Origin: Gammaproteobacteria bacterium
GTDB taxonomy: Bacteria; Pseudomonadota; Gammaproteobacteria; Arenicellales; Poriferihabitantaceae
Assembly (NCBI GenBank): GCA_020027415.1
Contig: JAHRAW010000195.1
Coordinates: forward strand, 1 to 5,175
DNA length: 5,175 nucleotides
Direction of reading: 5' to 3'
Shown: one piece after another, positions 1 to 5,075 of the stretch
How positions within the stretch are numbered: position 1 is the stretch's first letter
How the letters are laid out: each line of letters opens with the position of its first letter
Position numbers and translations under genes: made by a program
Notes under the pieces: generated by a model
What the model was told of the DNA's origin: nothing
Seen by the model: only the letters and a program-made list of their open reading frames with translations
The model's database searches: none

Positions 1-145
1 TGACCATGCTTGGGGCGGCGCCAAACACCGCCGACAAATGCGGTAAACTGGGCGCGTAGATGTCGGTGGACATAATGCTGACCGAACTCGCCAACACTAA
101 GATGCTGAGTATCAATATAAAATTCGGCTTGCCGGACTGCTTCAC
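1..145 (-). CDS. Bcr/CflA-like MFS drug exporter, N-terminal fragment
   Basis: This is the 5' end of a minus-strand gene that leaves the window at base 1. It starts with GTG at 145-143 and reads 48 codons. An in-frame TAA at 154-152 lies just upstream, so GTG is the first possible start, although the Shine-Dalgarno match is poor. The fragment has a short polar N-terminus, then a hydrophobic helix (about residues 9-25, FILILSILVLASSVSIM), then STDIYAPSLP at 26-35. That matches the end of helix 1 and the following loop (STDMYLPALP) in Bcr/CflA-type DHA1 transporters, which are inner-membrane proton antiporters exporting drugs such as bicyclomycin or chloramphenicol. The substrate cannot be told from 48 residues. 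The gene is divergent from surE and shares its upstream region. Family assignment rests on one helix and one motif, so another DHA1 exporter is possible. Confidence 0.72.
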   Translation of the reverse strand, partial: MKQSGKPNFILILSILVLASSVSIMSTDIYAPSLPHLSAVFGAAPSMV

Positions 146-179
146 TGCGGCTTAATAATGATGCGATGAGGGTGATTGG

Positions 180-308
180 ATGAGCGCGCGTGTCAACCGC
201 ATAACTGAAAAATGGCGTCGGCGAAGCCCCGCAGAGCGCCGGCCGTCGGGCTTGGCCGGCGGGGTTTTTGCAACGCTACGGGAAGGGGTCAACGAACCGA
301 TAGTATAA
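180..308 (+). CDS. possible 42-residue leader ORF, doubtful
   Basis: An ATG at 180-182 follows a plausible ribosome binding site (GAGGGTG, 168-174) and opens 42 codons ending with TAA at 306-308. The product is Arg-rich in the middle (WRRRSPAERR, residues 12-21) and resembles nothing I recognise. The coding frame runs through the GC-rich hairpin at 227-269, which could make it a leader peptide, but the hairpin alone could also explain the biased composition. There is no transmembrane segment or known motif. Most likely it is not a real gene. It is listed because start, binding site and position upstream of surE are compatible with translation. Confidence 0.12.
   Translation: MSARVNRITEKWRRRSPAERRPSGLAGGVFATLREGVNEPIV
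227..269 (+). terminator. GC-rich hairpin with T-run, rho-independent terminator-like
   Basis: GCCGGCC (238-244) pairs perfectly with GGCCGGC (254-260) around a 9-base loop. The stem extends through CCCC (227-230) with GGGG (261-264) across a 7-base bulge, and TTTTT follows at 265-269. On the plus strand this is a good intrinsic terminator. No convincing plus-strand gene ends before it, because the neighbour on the left is divergent. It may stop antisense transcription, mark the end of a small RNA starting around 146-200, or attenuate transcription into surE. On the minus strand the same stem has its A-run first, and a T-run (212-208) lies about 15 bases past the stem, so termination in that direction looks weak. 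Confidence 0.5.
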
Positions 309-331
309 CCACCGACTGGCTCGCTTGGGAA
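302..331 (-). promoter_or_regulatory. weak promoter candidate for the divergent MFS gene
   Basis: On the minus strand TTCCCA (331-326) is followed after 18 bases by TATACT (307-302). The -10 differs from TATAAT at one base and the -35 matches TTGACA at four of six. Transcription would start near 295 and give a leader of about 150 bases that includes the hairpin region before the GTG at 145. The assignment is by eye against the sigma-70 consensus. I could not find an equally good promoter for surE on the plus strand; TATAAC at 304-309 lacks a -35. Confidence 0.25.
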
Positions 332-343
332 TATTTTTACCAA
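325..343. promoter_or_regulatory. AT-rich dyad TTGG-N11-CCAA, possible operator
   Basis: TTGG at 325-328 and CCAA at 340-343 are exact inverted arms separated by 11 AT-rich bases, and seven of nine dyad positions pair. It stands out in a GC-rich intergenic stretch and overlaps the candidate minus-strand -35. The T-N11-A spacing is that of LysR-type regulator boxes, and other regulator families also use such dyads. No regulator gene is visible in the window, so the binding protein is unknown. Confidence 0.22.
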
Positions 344-425
344 TCATCCGGCGGCGGGCGCGTCGCCGACAACTGCACCGGGACGAGCGCCGGCGTATCC
401 GCATGAAGTCGAGTTTATTGCTGCG

Positions 426-1286
426 ATGAAAATTCTGCTGAGCAACGACGATGGCTATCAAGCGCCGGGGTTGGTGGTATTAGCGCGGGCGTTGGACGCG
501 TTGGACGAAGTTACGGTGACAGTGGTTGCGCCGCAACGGAATTGCAGCGGCGCCAGCAACTCGTTATCCTTGCGCAAACAATTGTTGGTGCGGCGCGAAC
601 CGAACGGCTTTTATTCGGTCGCCGGCACGCCGACCGACTGCGTGCATCTTGCTATTAACGGGATGTTGGATTTCCAGCCGGACATGGCGATTGCGGGCAT
701 TAATCACGGCGCCAACCTGGGCGATGATGTGCTGTATTCAGGTACCGTGGCGGCGGCCATTGAAGGGCGTTTTTTAGGCTTGCCGGCGTTGGCGGTGTCA
801 CTTGCTAATGACCGGCTTGCTAATGAAGATCTCGCCCATGAAGGTATCGAAAACTTTCAGACCGCCGCCGAAGTGGTGCTTCGGGTGCTGGAAAATTTAC
901 GCGTCCGCCCGTTGCCGCCCGATACCATATTAAATATCAATGTGCCGAACCGACCCTTTGCGCAGTTGCGCGGCATTCGCGCCACGCGGTTGGGCGCGCG
1001 ACATCAGGCGCAGCCCATTCTCCGCCAAGCCCAAGCCGCGCGCCGCGCAGCAGCCGGGCAACGCGCGTACCGTATCGGCACCATCGGCGCGGGCGCGGAT
1101 GCCGGCGCGGGCACCGATTTTCACGCAGTGCAATCTGGGGCGGTCTCCGTTACCCCGATGCAGATTGATATGACGCGCCACGACTCGCTGTCGGATATTG
1201 CAAATTGGCTGACCAATATCCACCTTGCCATGCCCATGCCCGCGCCAACGCGCCGCAACGCACCCCCCGACGACAAGCAAGCATGA
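426..1286 (+). CDS. surE: SurE 5'/3'-nucleotidase (survival protein)
   Basis: SurE is a cytoplasmic, divalent-metal-dependent phosphatase acting on nucleoside 5'- and 3'-monophosphates; in E. coli it aids stationary-phase survival. The start is fixed by the family N-terminus MKILLSNDDGY, with metal-binding D8 and D9. Other hallmarks are CSGASNSLSL (40-49, metal/phosphate site S41), GTPTDCV (67-73), GINHGANLGDDVLYSGT (91-107, metal ligand N93), ALAVSL (121-126), ILNINVP (168-174), AGAGTDFHAV (226-235) and VTPMQIDMT (242-250). The 286 residues exceed the usual roughly 250, mostly through a Pro/Ala-rich tail after WL (261-262) that reaches into the pcm start. Residues 127-141 form an LANDR-LANED-LAHEG mini-repeat. 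The ribosome binding site is weak (GAG, 411-413). The stop overlaps the ATG of pcm (ATGA), so the two are probably translationally coupled. The function is secure; only the role of the tail is unclear. Confidence 0.96.
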   Translation: MKILLSNDDGYQAPGLVVLARALDALDEVTVTVVAPQRNCSGASNSLSLRKQLLVRREPNGFYSVAGTPTDCVHLAINGMLDFQPDMAIAGINHGANLGDDVLYSGTVAAAIEGRFLGLPALAVSLANDRLANEDLAHEGIENFQTAAEVVLRVLENLRVRPLPPDTILNINVPNRPFAQLRGIRATRLGARHQAQPILRQAQAARRAAAGQRAYRIGTIGAGADAGAGTDFHAVQSGAVSVTPMQIDMTRHDSLSDIANWLTNIHLAMPMPAPTRRNAPPDDKQA

Positions 1287-1966
1287 CCATGACGCCGCGC
1301 AACGCCGCGCAACGCAACGGAATCGGCATGACTTCATTGCGCACGCGCCACAGCATGGTGGAACGCCTGCGGGCGAGCGGCATCCGCAAGCAAGAAGCGC
1401 TGGATGCGTTAGCAAAAACTCCGCGCCATTTGTTTCTGGATGAGGCGTTGGCGCACAAGGCGTACGAAGATACCGCGCTGCCCATCGGCAAACAGCAGAC
1501 GATCTCGCAGCCGTTTATTGTGGCGTTGATGACCGAAATGGTGTTAGACAGCGAAATTGAAGTGAAGAAGATGCTTGAAGTTGGCACCGGCTGCGGCTAC
1601 CAAACCGCGGTTCTCGCGCAACTGGTTAACTGGGTGTTCACCGTTGAACGCATTGGTTCTTTGCAATGCCAAGCCAAAGCGTTGTTGCCGCAGTTGGGCT
1701 ATCACAATATCAGTTATCTAAATGCCGATGGCTTTGACGGCTGGGCGAGCAATCAGCCGTTTGACGGCATTCTGGCGGCCGCCGCGCCGCAACAAGTGCC
1801 AACCGCCTTGCTTGCGCAATTGCGGGTGGGCGGTCGGTTGGTAATTCCGGTCGGCGACCGCGCCGTGCAAAACCTGCGCATTATCACGCGCACGGCAAAC
1901 GGCTTTGCTGAGCAGTTGCGCGAAGCGGTGTGTTTTGTGCCGATGCTGCGCGGGCAAACTGGGTGA
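1283..1966 (+). CDS. pcm: protein-L-isoaspartate O-methyltransferase
   Basis: Pcm transfers a methyl group from S-adenosylmethionine to isoaspartyl residues in aged proteins, starting their repair in the cytoplasm. In the 227-residue product TPRHLF (46-51), ALPIGKQQTISQP (65-77), the SAM-binding motif MLEVGTGCGYQTAVLA (97-112), VERI (121-124), DGW (152-154), PFDGIL (159-164) and GGRLVIPVG (183-191) are all present, and the protein ends with FVPMLRG as in the family. The family GDG turn reads ADG (148-150). I chose the ATG at 1283, which overlaps the surE stop (ATGA), because GIGMTS (13-18) resembles the N-terminal segment I recall from xanthomonad Pcm. An ATG at 1289 would remove two residues. 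An ATG at 1328 (GGAA at 1319-1322) would give 212 residues, the length of the Pseudomonas protein. A longer in-frame TTG start at 1205, deep in surE, is unlikely. Confidence 0.95.
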   Translation: MTMTPRNAAQRNGIGMTSLRTRHSMVERLRASGIRKQEALDALAKTPRHLFLDEALAHKAYEDTALPIGKQQTISQPFIVALMTEMVLDSEIEVKKMLEVGTGCGYQTAVLAQLVNWVFTVERIGSLQCQAKALLPQLGYHNISYLNADGFDGWASNQPFDGILAAAAPQQVPTALLAQLRVGGRLVIPVGDRAVQNLRIITRTANGFAEQLREAVCFVPMLRGQTG

Positions 1967-1974
1967 CCCGCGGC

Positions 1975-2553
1975 ATGCAAATCTTTACCCCGCTCTATCG
2001 CAAAATGCTGAGGTGGTCGCGGCATCGTCACGCCGCCGGTTATTTGGTCGCCGTCAGTTTTGTGGAAGCGTGGATTTTTCCGCTGCCGACTGCGGTGATG
2101 CTCGCGCCGATGGTGTTGGCGAATCGGCGGCGCGCGTGGCGGCTGGCATGCTTGGCGACCGGCGCTTCGGTGTTGGGCGGAGTGTTTGGCTACTTCATCG
2201 GCTATTTCTTTTTTGAACAAGTAGGCAAGCCGATTTTAGATTTTTATCATGCCGCGCAACAATTTGACGTGATGCAACAATGGTTCGCGCAATACGGCGT
2301 TTGGCTGGTGCTGTTGGCGGGCGTAACGCCGATTCCGTATAAAATTTTCACCCTCGCTTCGGGAGTGCTTGGGTTGCCCATCGGGTGGTTTGTGTTGGCT
2401 TCAATCGCCGGGCGCGCCGCCCAGTTTTTCATGGTCGCCGGGCTGCTGTGGTGGGGCGGAGAAAAAATTCAACAAGTGCTGGAAAAGTGGCTGGAAGCGA
2501 GCGGCTGGGGGCTGGTGGCGGTGGCGGTGGGCGGCTATCTGTGGTGGCGTTAA
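1975..2553 (+). CDS. YqaA-like VTT/DedA-type inner-membrane protein
   Basis: This 192-residue protein has four or five hydrophobic segments (about 24-46, 58-80, 107-128, 134-157, 176-191). It carries motifs of the VTT (SNARE-associated/DedA-like) family: SFVEAWIFPLP (28-38), with an acidic residue before a P-x-P step, and AGVTPIPYKIFTLASG (115-130) in a re-entrant region. DedA-family relatives take part in lipid or small-molecule transport and membrane homeostasis; the substrate of this branch is not known to me. The ATG at 1975 gives the N-terminus MQIFTPLYRKMLRWS, like the short basic start of homologues, and has GGGTGA (1961-1966) eight bases upstream. A GTG at 1963 overlaps the pcm stop (GTGA) and would add four residues. 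A YqaA-type gene between pcm and nlpD is a known gammaproteobacterial arrangement. Its stop lies one base before the nlpD start. Confidence 0.85.
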   Translation: MQIFTPLYRKMLRWSRHRHAAGYLVAVSFVEAWIFPLPTAVMLAPMVLANRRRAWRLACLATGASVLGGVFGYFIGYFFFEQVGKPILDFYHAAQQFDVMQQWFAQYGVWLVLLAGVTPIPYKIFTLASGVLGLPIGWFVLASIAGRAAQFFMVAGLLWWGGEKIQQVLEKWLEASGWGLVAVAVGGYLWWR

Positions 2554-2554
2554 C

Positions 2555-3358
2555 ATGAACAAGCCGACTGCCGCTACCGTCGCCATGCTCATCGCGCTGA
2601 GTGCGTTGAGTGCACTGAGTGCGCAGTTGGCGGGTTGCGCCACCGGCCCCAGCACGGTTCCGGTAATCAATAAATCGCCGCACCGACTCATTCCCACTAC
2701 CGCCAAGGTGCAGCCGGGCGATTCGGTGTATAGCATTGCGTGGCGGTTCGGCTTGGATTATCAAAAAATTGTAACGTTGAACCGGCTCAGCAAGCCGCAC
2801 TACCCGATTCGTTCCGGGCAACTTTTACGCCTGCCTCGCCCCAGTTCCAGCCTCAGCGCCGTAGCCGCCAATGTTCCAGTCGCCGCGAACGCGACGGTGG
2901 CGACCGGCTCAGCCCCGGTTGCGAAACCGCAAACCTCGGCGCCGCCGAAGCAGCAGACACCACTCCGACAGACGACGGCGTTGTCGACCACCGATCCATC
3001 TAAATGGAACTGGCCCGCCAAAGGAAAATTACTCAACAAATTTTCACCGAACGACGGGCGTAACGGCATCAACATCGCCGGCACGGCGGGCAGCCCGGTG
3101 CGCGCCACCGCCGCCGGTGAAGTTGTGTATGCCGGCGAGGGGCTGCGCGGCTACGGCAAATTAATTATCGTCAAACATTCCGCAACCTATTTGAGCGCCT
3201 ACGCGCACAATCGCAAAATCATGGTGAAGGAAGGCGAACGCATCCGCGCCGTCCAGCAAATCGCGCAAATGGGTCACAGCGAAGCCGACCGCACGATGTT
3301 GCACTTTGAGATTCGCAAAAACGGCACGCCGGTGGATCCGCTTCGGTTTTTGAAATGA
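2555..3358 (+). CDS. nlpD: NlpD lipoprotein, LysM + degenerate LytM amidase activator
   Basis: This 267-residue outer-membrane lipoprotein begins with a signal peptide (1-27) ending in the lipobox LAGC, with lipidated C28. A LysM domain (about 49-94, KVQPGDSVYSIAWRFGLDYQ onward) binds peptidoglycan. An Ala/Pro/Thr-rich linker follows (95-148), then a LytM/M23 domain (about 153-265). Of the M23 zinc-site residues, H218 (AYAHN) and H250 (LHFEIR) remain, but the HxxxD pair reads R169...N173 and the first His of HxH is M248. The domain should therefore be an inactive hydrolase. This matches E. coli NlpD, which activates the amidase AmiC at the division septum. The ATG at 2555 follows the previous stop by one base, with GGTGG at 2541-2545 as ribosome binding site; an earlier in-frame start at 2369 lies inside the preceding gene. 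In many relatives rpoS follows nlpD, but not here. Confidence 0.95.
   Translation: MNKPTAATVAMLIALSALSALSAQLAGCATGPSTVPVINKSPHRLIPTTAKVQPGDSVYSIAWRFGLDYQKIVTLNRLSKPHYPIRSGQLLRLPRPSSSLSAVAANVPVAANATVATGSAPVAKPQTSAPPKQQTPLRQTTALSTTDPSKWNWPAKGKLLNKFSPNDGRNGINIAGTAGSPVRATAAGEVVYAGEGLRGYGKLIIVKHSATYLSAYAHNRKIMVKEGERIRAVQQIAQMGHSEADRTMLHFEIRKNGTPVDPLRFLK
2597..2623 (+). repeat. three 9-base tandem repeats in the nlpD signal peptide
   Basis: CTGAGTGCG, TTGAGTGCA and CTGAGTGCG follow each other exactly and in frame, encoding Leu-Ser-Ala three times (residues 15-23) in the hydrophobic core of the lipoprotein signal peptide. Units differ at one or two bases. Gain or loss of a unit would keep the reading frame but change signal-peptide length. 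Confidence 0.8.
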
Positions 3359-3385
3359 TATTTTTGAATTAAGAGAGCAACTGAA

Positions 3386-4498
3386 TTGAGGTCACAAACC
3401 TTACCGGCTTTGATGAAATCTTTACAACGCGCACTCGCTGATTTTCCGCGCGCGCACCTGACGCACGCCCCGACTCCGCTGGAAAAGATGGCGAGGTTGC
3501 CGCTTGCGCTGTCGCTGTCCGCCGCCGGCGCCGGCGCTGAGGCGGCGCAAGCATGCGCGATGTATGTCAAGCGGGATGACTGCACCGGTCTGGCTTTGGG
3601 CGGCAACAAAGCGCGGCAACTGGAATTCCACTTGGGCGAAGCGCTGGCCCGCAACTGCGACCGCGTATTTAGCACCGCCGCGGTGCAATCCAACCACTTG
3701 CGTACATTAGCCGCCGCCGCGGCGGCATTCGGCTTGGAATGTCACCTGCAACTTGAACCTTGGGTGAATAACCACTCCGAACCTTATCACCACTGCGGCA
3801 ATGTGTTGCTTAACCGATTGTTTGGGGCTGCGCTGCATCACTACCCAGCCGACCAAGACGAAGCCGGCGCGGAGCAAGCGTTGGCGGACTTGGCGGCGGC
3901 GCACGCAGCGCGCGGGGGCAAGCCGTATATCATTCCGTTGCGGCGAATGGGTACGCCACTTGGGGCCTTGGGCTATGTGGCGGCGGCGTTGGAATTGGCG
4001 CAACAAATTGAACAACAGCGCCTGCCCATTGAGCTGCTGGCGGTGGCTTCGGGCAGCGGCATCACCCACGCCGGCTTGCTGAGCGGCTTGCGATGGTTAG
4101 GGATCACCATTCCGGTGTTGGGAGTCTGCGTGCGCCGTGACGCCGCGCAACAACGCCGACAAGTTTTGCAGCATTGTCAAAATTTAGCCGACCTCCTCGG
4201 CTGGCAACACGAAAACGCGGTGGCTGCCGATGATGTTTGGGTGGATGATTCGGCGCTCGCGCCGGGCTATGGCGCGGCCTCGGCGCAAGTCAAACAAGAT
4301 ATGCTTCTGGTGGCGCGCAGCGAAGGGTTGCTGAGCGACCCGGTTTATTCGGGCAAGACTTTTTCGTGCGTGCTGAACTTGATTCGCAACGGCGGCGCAG
4401 ACCGCTTTCGGCATATTGCGATACTCCATACTGGCGGCATCCCGGGTCTGTTCGCTCACCGCGAAGAGAGGTTGGCGGATTTGCCGCGTAGTGGTTAA
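3386..4498 (+). CDS. dcyD: PLP-dependent D-cysteine desulfhydrase-like enzyme
   Basis: This fold-type II PLP enzyme of the D-cysteine desulfhydrase/ACC deaminase family has 370 residues. Motifs are APTPLE (28-33), KRDD (62-65), GGNKARQLEF (72-81) with Schiff-base K75, QSNH (101-104), the phosphate loop ASGSGITHAG (221-230), APGYG (292-296), DPVYSGK (318-324) and HTGG (348-351). S322 and T349 occupy the two positions where ACC deaminases have Glu and Leu and D-cysteine desulfhydrases have Ser/Thr and Thr. D-cysteine to pyruvate, H2S and ammonia is therefore the better guess; another family substrate such as cysteate is possible. An Ala-rich insert (42-59) separates the first strands. The TTG start at 3386 has a good ribosome binding site (AAGAGAG, 3371-3377). 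An ATG at 3413 would drop nine residues and fit relatives' N-termini equally well. The 27-base gap after nlpD, with no terminator, suggests co-transcription. Confidence 0.85.
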   Translation: MRSQTLPALMKSLQRALADFPRAHLTHAPTPLEKMARLPLALSLSAAGAGAEAAQACAMYVKRDDCTGLALGGNKARQLEFHLGEALARNCDRVFSTAAVQSNHLRTLAAAAAAFGLECHLQLEPWVNNHSEPYHHCGNVLLNRLFGAALHHYPADQDEAGAEQALADLAAAHAARGGKPYIIPLRRMGTPLGALGYVAAALELAQQIEQQRLPIELLAVASGSGITHAGLLSGLRWLGITIPVLGVCVRRDAAQQRRQVLQHCQNLADLLGWQHENAVAADDVWVDDSALAPGYGAASAQVKQDMLLVARSEGLLSDPVYSGKTFSCVLNLIRNGGADRFRHIAILHTGGIPGLFAHREERLADLPRSG

Positions 4499-4520
4499 TT
4501 TGGTAGAGTCACAACCCACT
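4490..4520. promoter_or_regulatory. imperfect inverted repeat before the Panacea gene
   Basis: AGTGGTT (4490-4496) and AACCCACT (4513-4520) are inverted copies except for one bulged base, with a 16-base loop. The right arm ends directly before the Shine-Dalgarno GAGGAGG. No T-run follows, so it is not a terminator. It could be an operator for autoregulation, as is common in toxin-antitoxin operons, or an RNA hairpin affecting translation. The short arms could also be chance. Confidence 0.2.
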
Positions 4521-4527
4521 GAGGAGG
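4521..4527 (+). promoter_or_regulatory. strong Shine-Dalgarno of the Panacea gene
   Basis: GAGGAGG lies eight bases before the ATG at 4536. It is the best ribosome binding site in the window and decides this start over an in-frame ATG at 4416 inside the preceding gene. Strong antitoxin translation relative to the downstream partner would fit a toxin-antitoxin pair. Confidence 0.8.
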
Positions 4528-4535
4528 AAAGCCCC

Positions 4536-5075
4536 ATGCCTGAGAAAACATCCCCGAAATACCTGCCGATTCATATTGCCAACTATTTGCTATGGCTGGC
4601 GGAGCGTGACGGCGTGCAAGACATGACGCCGATGAAGTTGCTGAAATTGGTGTATTTCGCTTATGCGTGGTATCTCACGATTGCCAACGAAGAACTATTT
4701 GCCGAGAAAGTGGAGGCGTGGAAATTTGGTCCGGTGATTCCGTCGCTGTATCACGAGTTCAAACGCTTCGGCAGTCAACCGATTACCGACTACGCCCAGT
4801 ACTATGACGATATTGAGAGCGATGAGCCGGATTATCCAACCATTGATGGGGAGGATGAAAATATATGGAGCACCGTGGCGGCGGTATGGCGACATTACAA
4901 AGGCGCAAGCGGCGCCCAATTGAGCCACATTACGCATGAACCCGGTTCTCCATGGACCGAAGTTTATGTTTCCGGTCGGCATATGCCGATGCGGAAGGAG
5001 AAAATGCGAACGCGCGCGCGCCAAGCGATGGATGATTTTTGGCGCGTACATGGCGATGGCGGAGCCGCACCATGA
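4536..5075 (+). CDS. Panacea-domain (DUF4065) protein, candidate antitoxin
   Basis: The 179-residue product shows the Panacea/DUF4065 (SocA/GepA-like) pattern nearly end to end: HIANYLLWLAE (13-23), MTPMKLLKLVYFAYAWYL (30-47), AEKVEAWKFGPVIPSLYHEF (56-75) and GAQLSHITHEPGSPWTEVY (126-144). An acidic linker sits at about 91-109 and a basic stretch (MRKEKMRTRARQ, 152-163) near the end. Panacea proteins are known as antitoxins paired with many unrelated toxins, and Caulobacter SocA is a proteolytic adaptor for its toxin. There is no added DNA-binding domain. The gene lies 37 bases after the PLP gene, and its stop overlaps the ATG of the next ORF (ATGA), the usual form of a coupled antitoxin-toxin pair. 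Parts look AT-richer than the neighbours (about 45% GC by my count over 4801-4860), which hints at transfer. The family is clear; the antitoxin role is inferred. Confidence 0.85.
   Translation: MPEKTSPKYLPIHIANYLLWLAERDGVQDMTPMKLLKLVYFAYAWYLTIANEELFAEKVEAWKFGPVIPSLYHEFKRFGSQPITDYAQYYDDIESDEPDYPTIDGEDENIWSTVAAVWRHYKGASGAQLSHITHEPGSPWTEVYVSGRHMPMRKEKMRTRARQAMDDFWRVHGDGGAAP

Noticed and set aside
212..406. 64-codon plus-strand ORF in the intergenic region
   Set aside because: No ribosome binding site, composition typical of chance in GC-rich DNA, and it runs straight through the terminator hairpin in a frame with no motif.
403..429. Eight-codon ORF (ATG at 403) whose TGA overlaps the surE ATG
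   Set aside because: The stop-start overlap would suit translational coupling, but the ATG has no Shine-Dalgarno and such tiny ORFs are common by chance.
930..1415. Long minus-strand ORF (161 codons) opposite surE/pcm
   Set aside because: It lies opposite two confidently identified genes. Its Cys/Arg/Ala-rich product has no recognisable motif and is explained by GC-rich third positions on the real strand.
1753..2220. Minus-strand ORF of 155 codons opposite pcm/YqaA-like gene
   Set aside because: Shadow of the coding plus strand; low-complexity His/Arg/Pro-rich translation without family features.
3334..3370. Promoter between nlpD and the PLP gene
   Set aside because: The AT-rich stretch around 3349-3372 contains GATATT and TGAATT, but no -35 at proper spacing; co-transcription with nlpD is simpler.
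3523..3536. 14-base perfect palindrome CGCCGGCGCCGGCG
   Set aside because: It lies within the Ala/Gly-rich insert of the PLP gene and follows from GCC/GGC codon runs; no T-run or regulatory context.
3711..3726. GCCGCCGCGGCGGC-type palindrome
   Set aside because: It encodes a poly-Ala helix in the PLP enzyme; expected from repeated GCC/GCG alanine codons.
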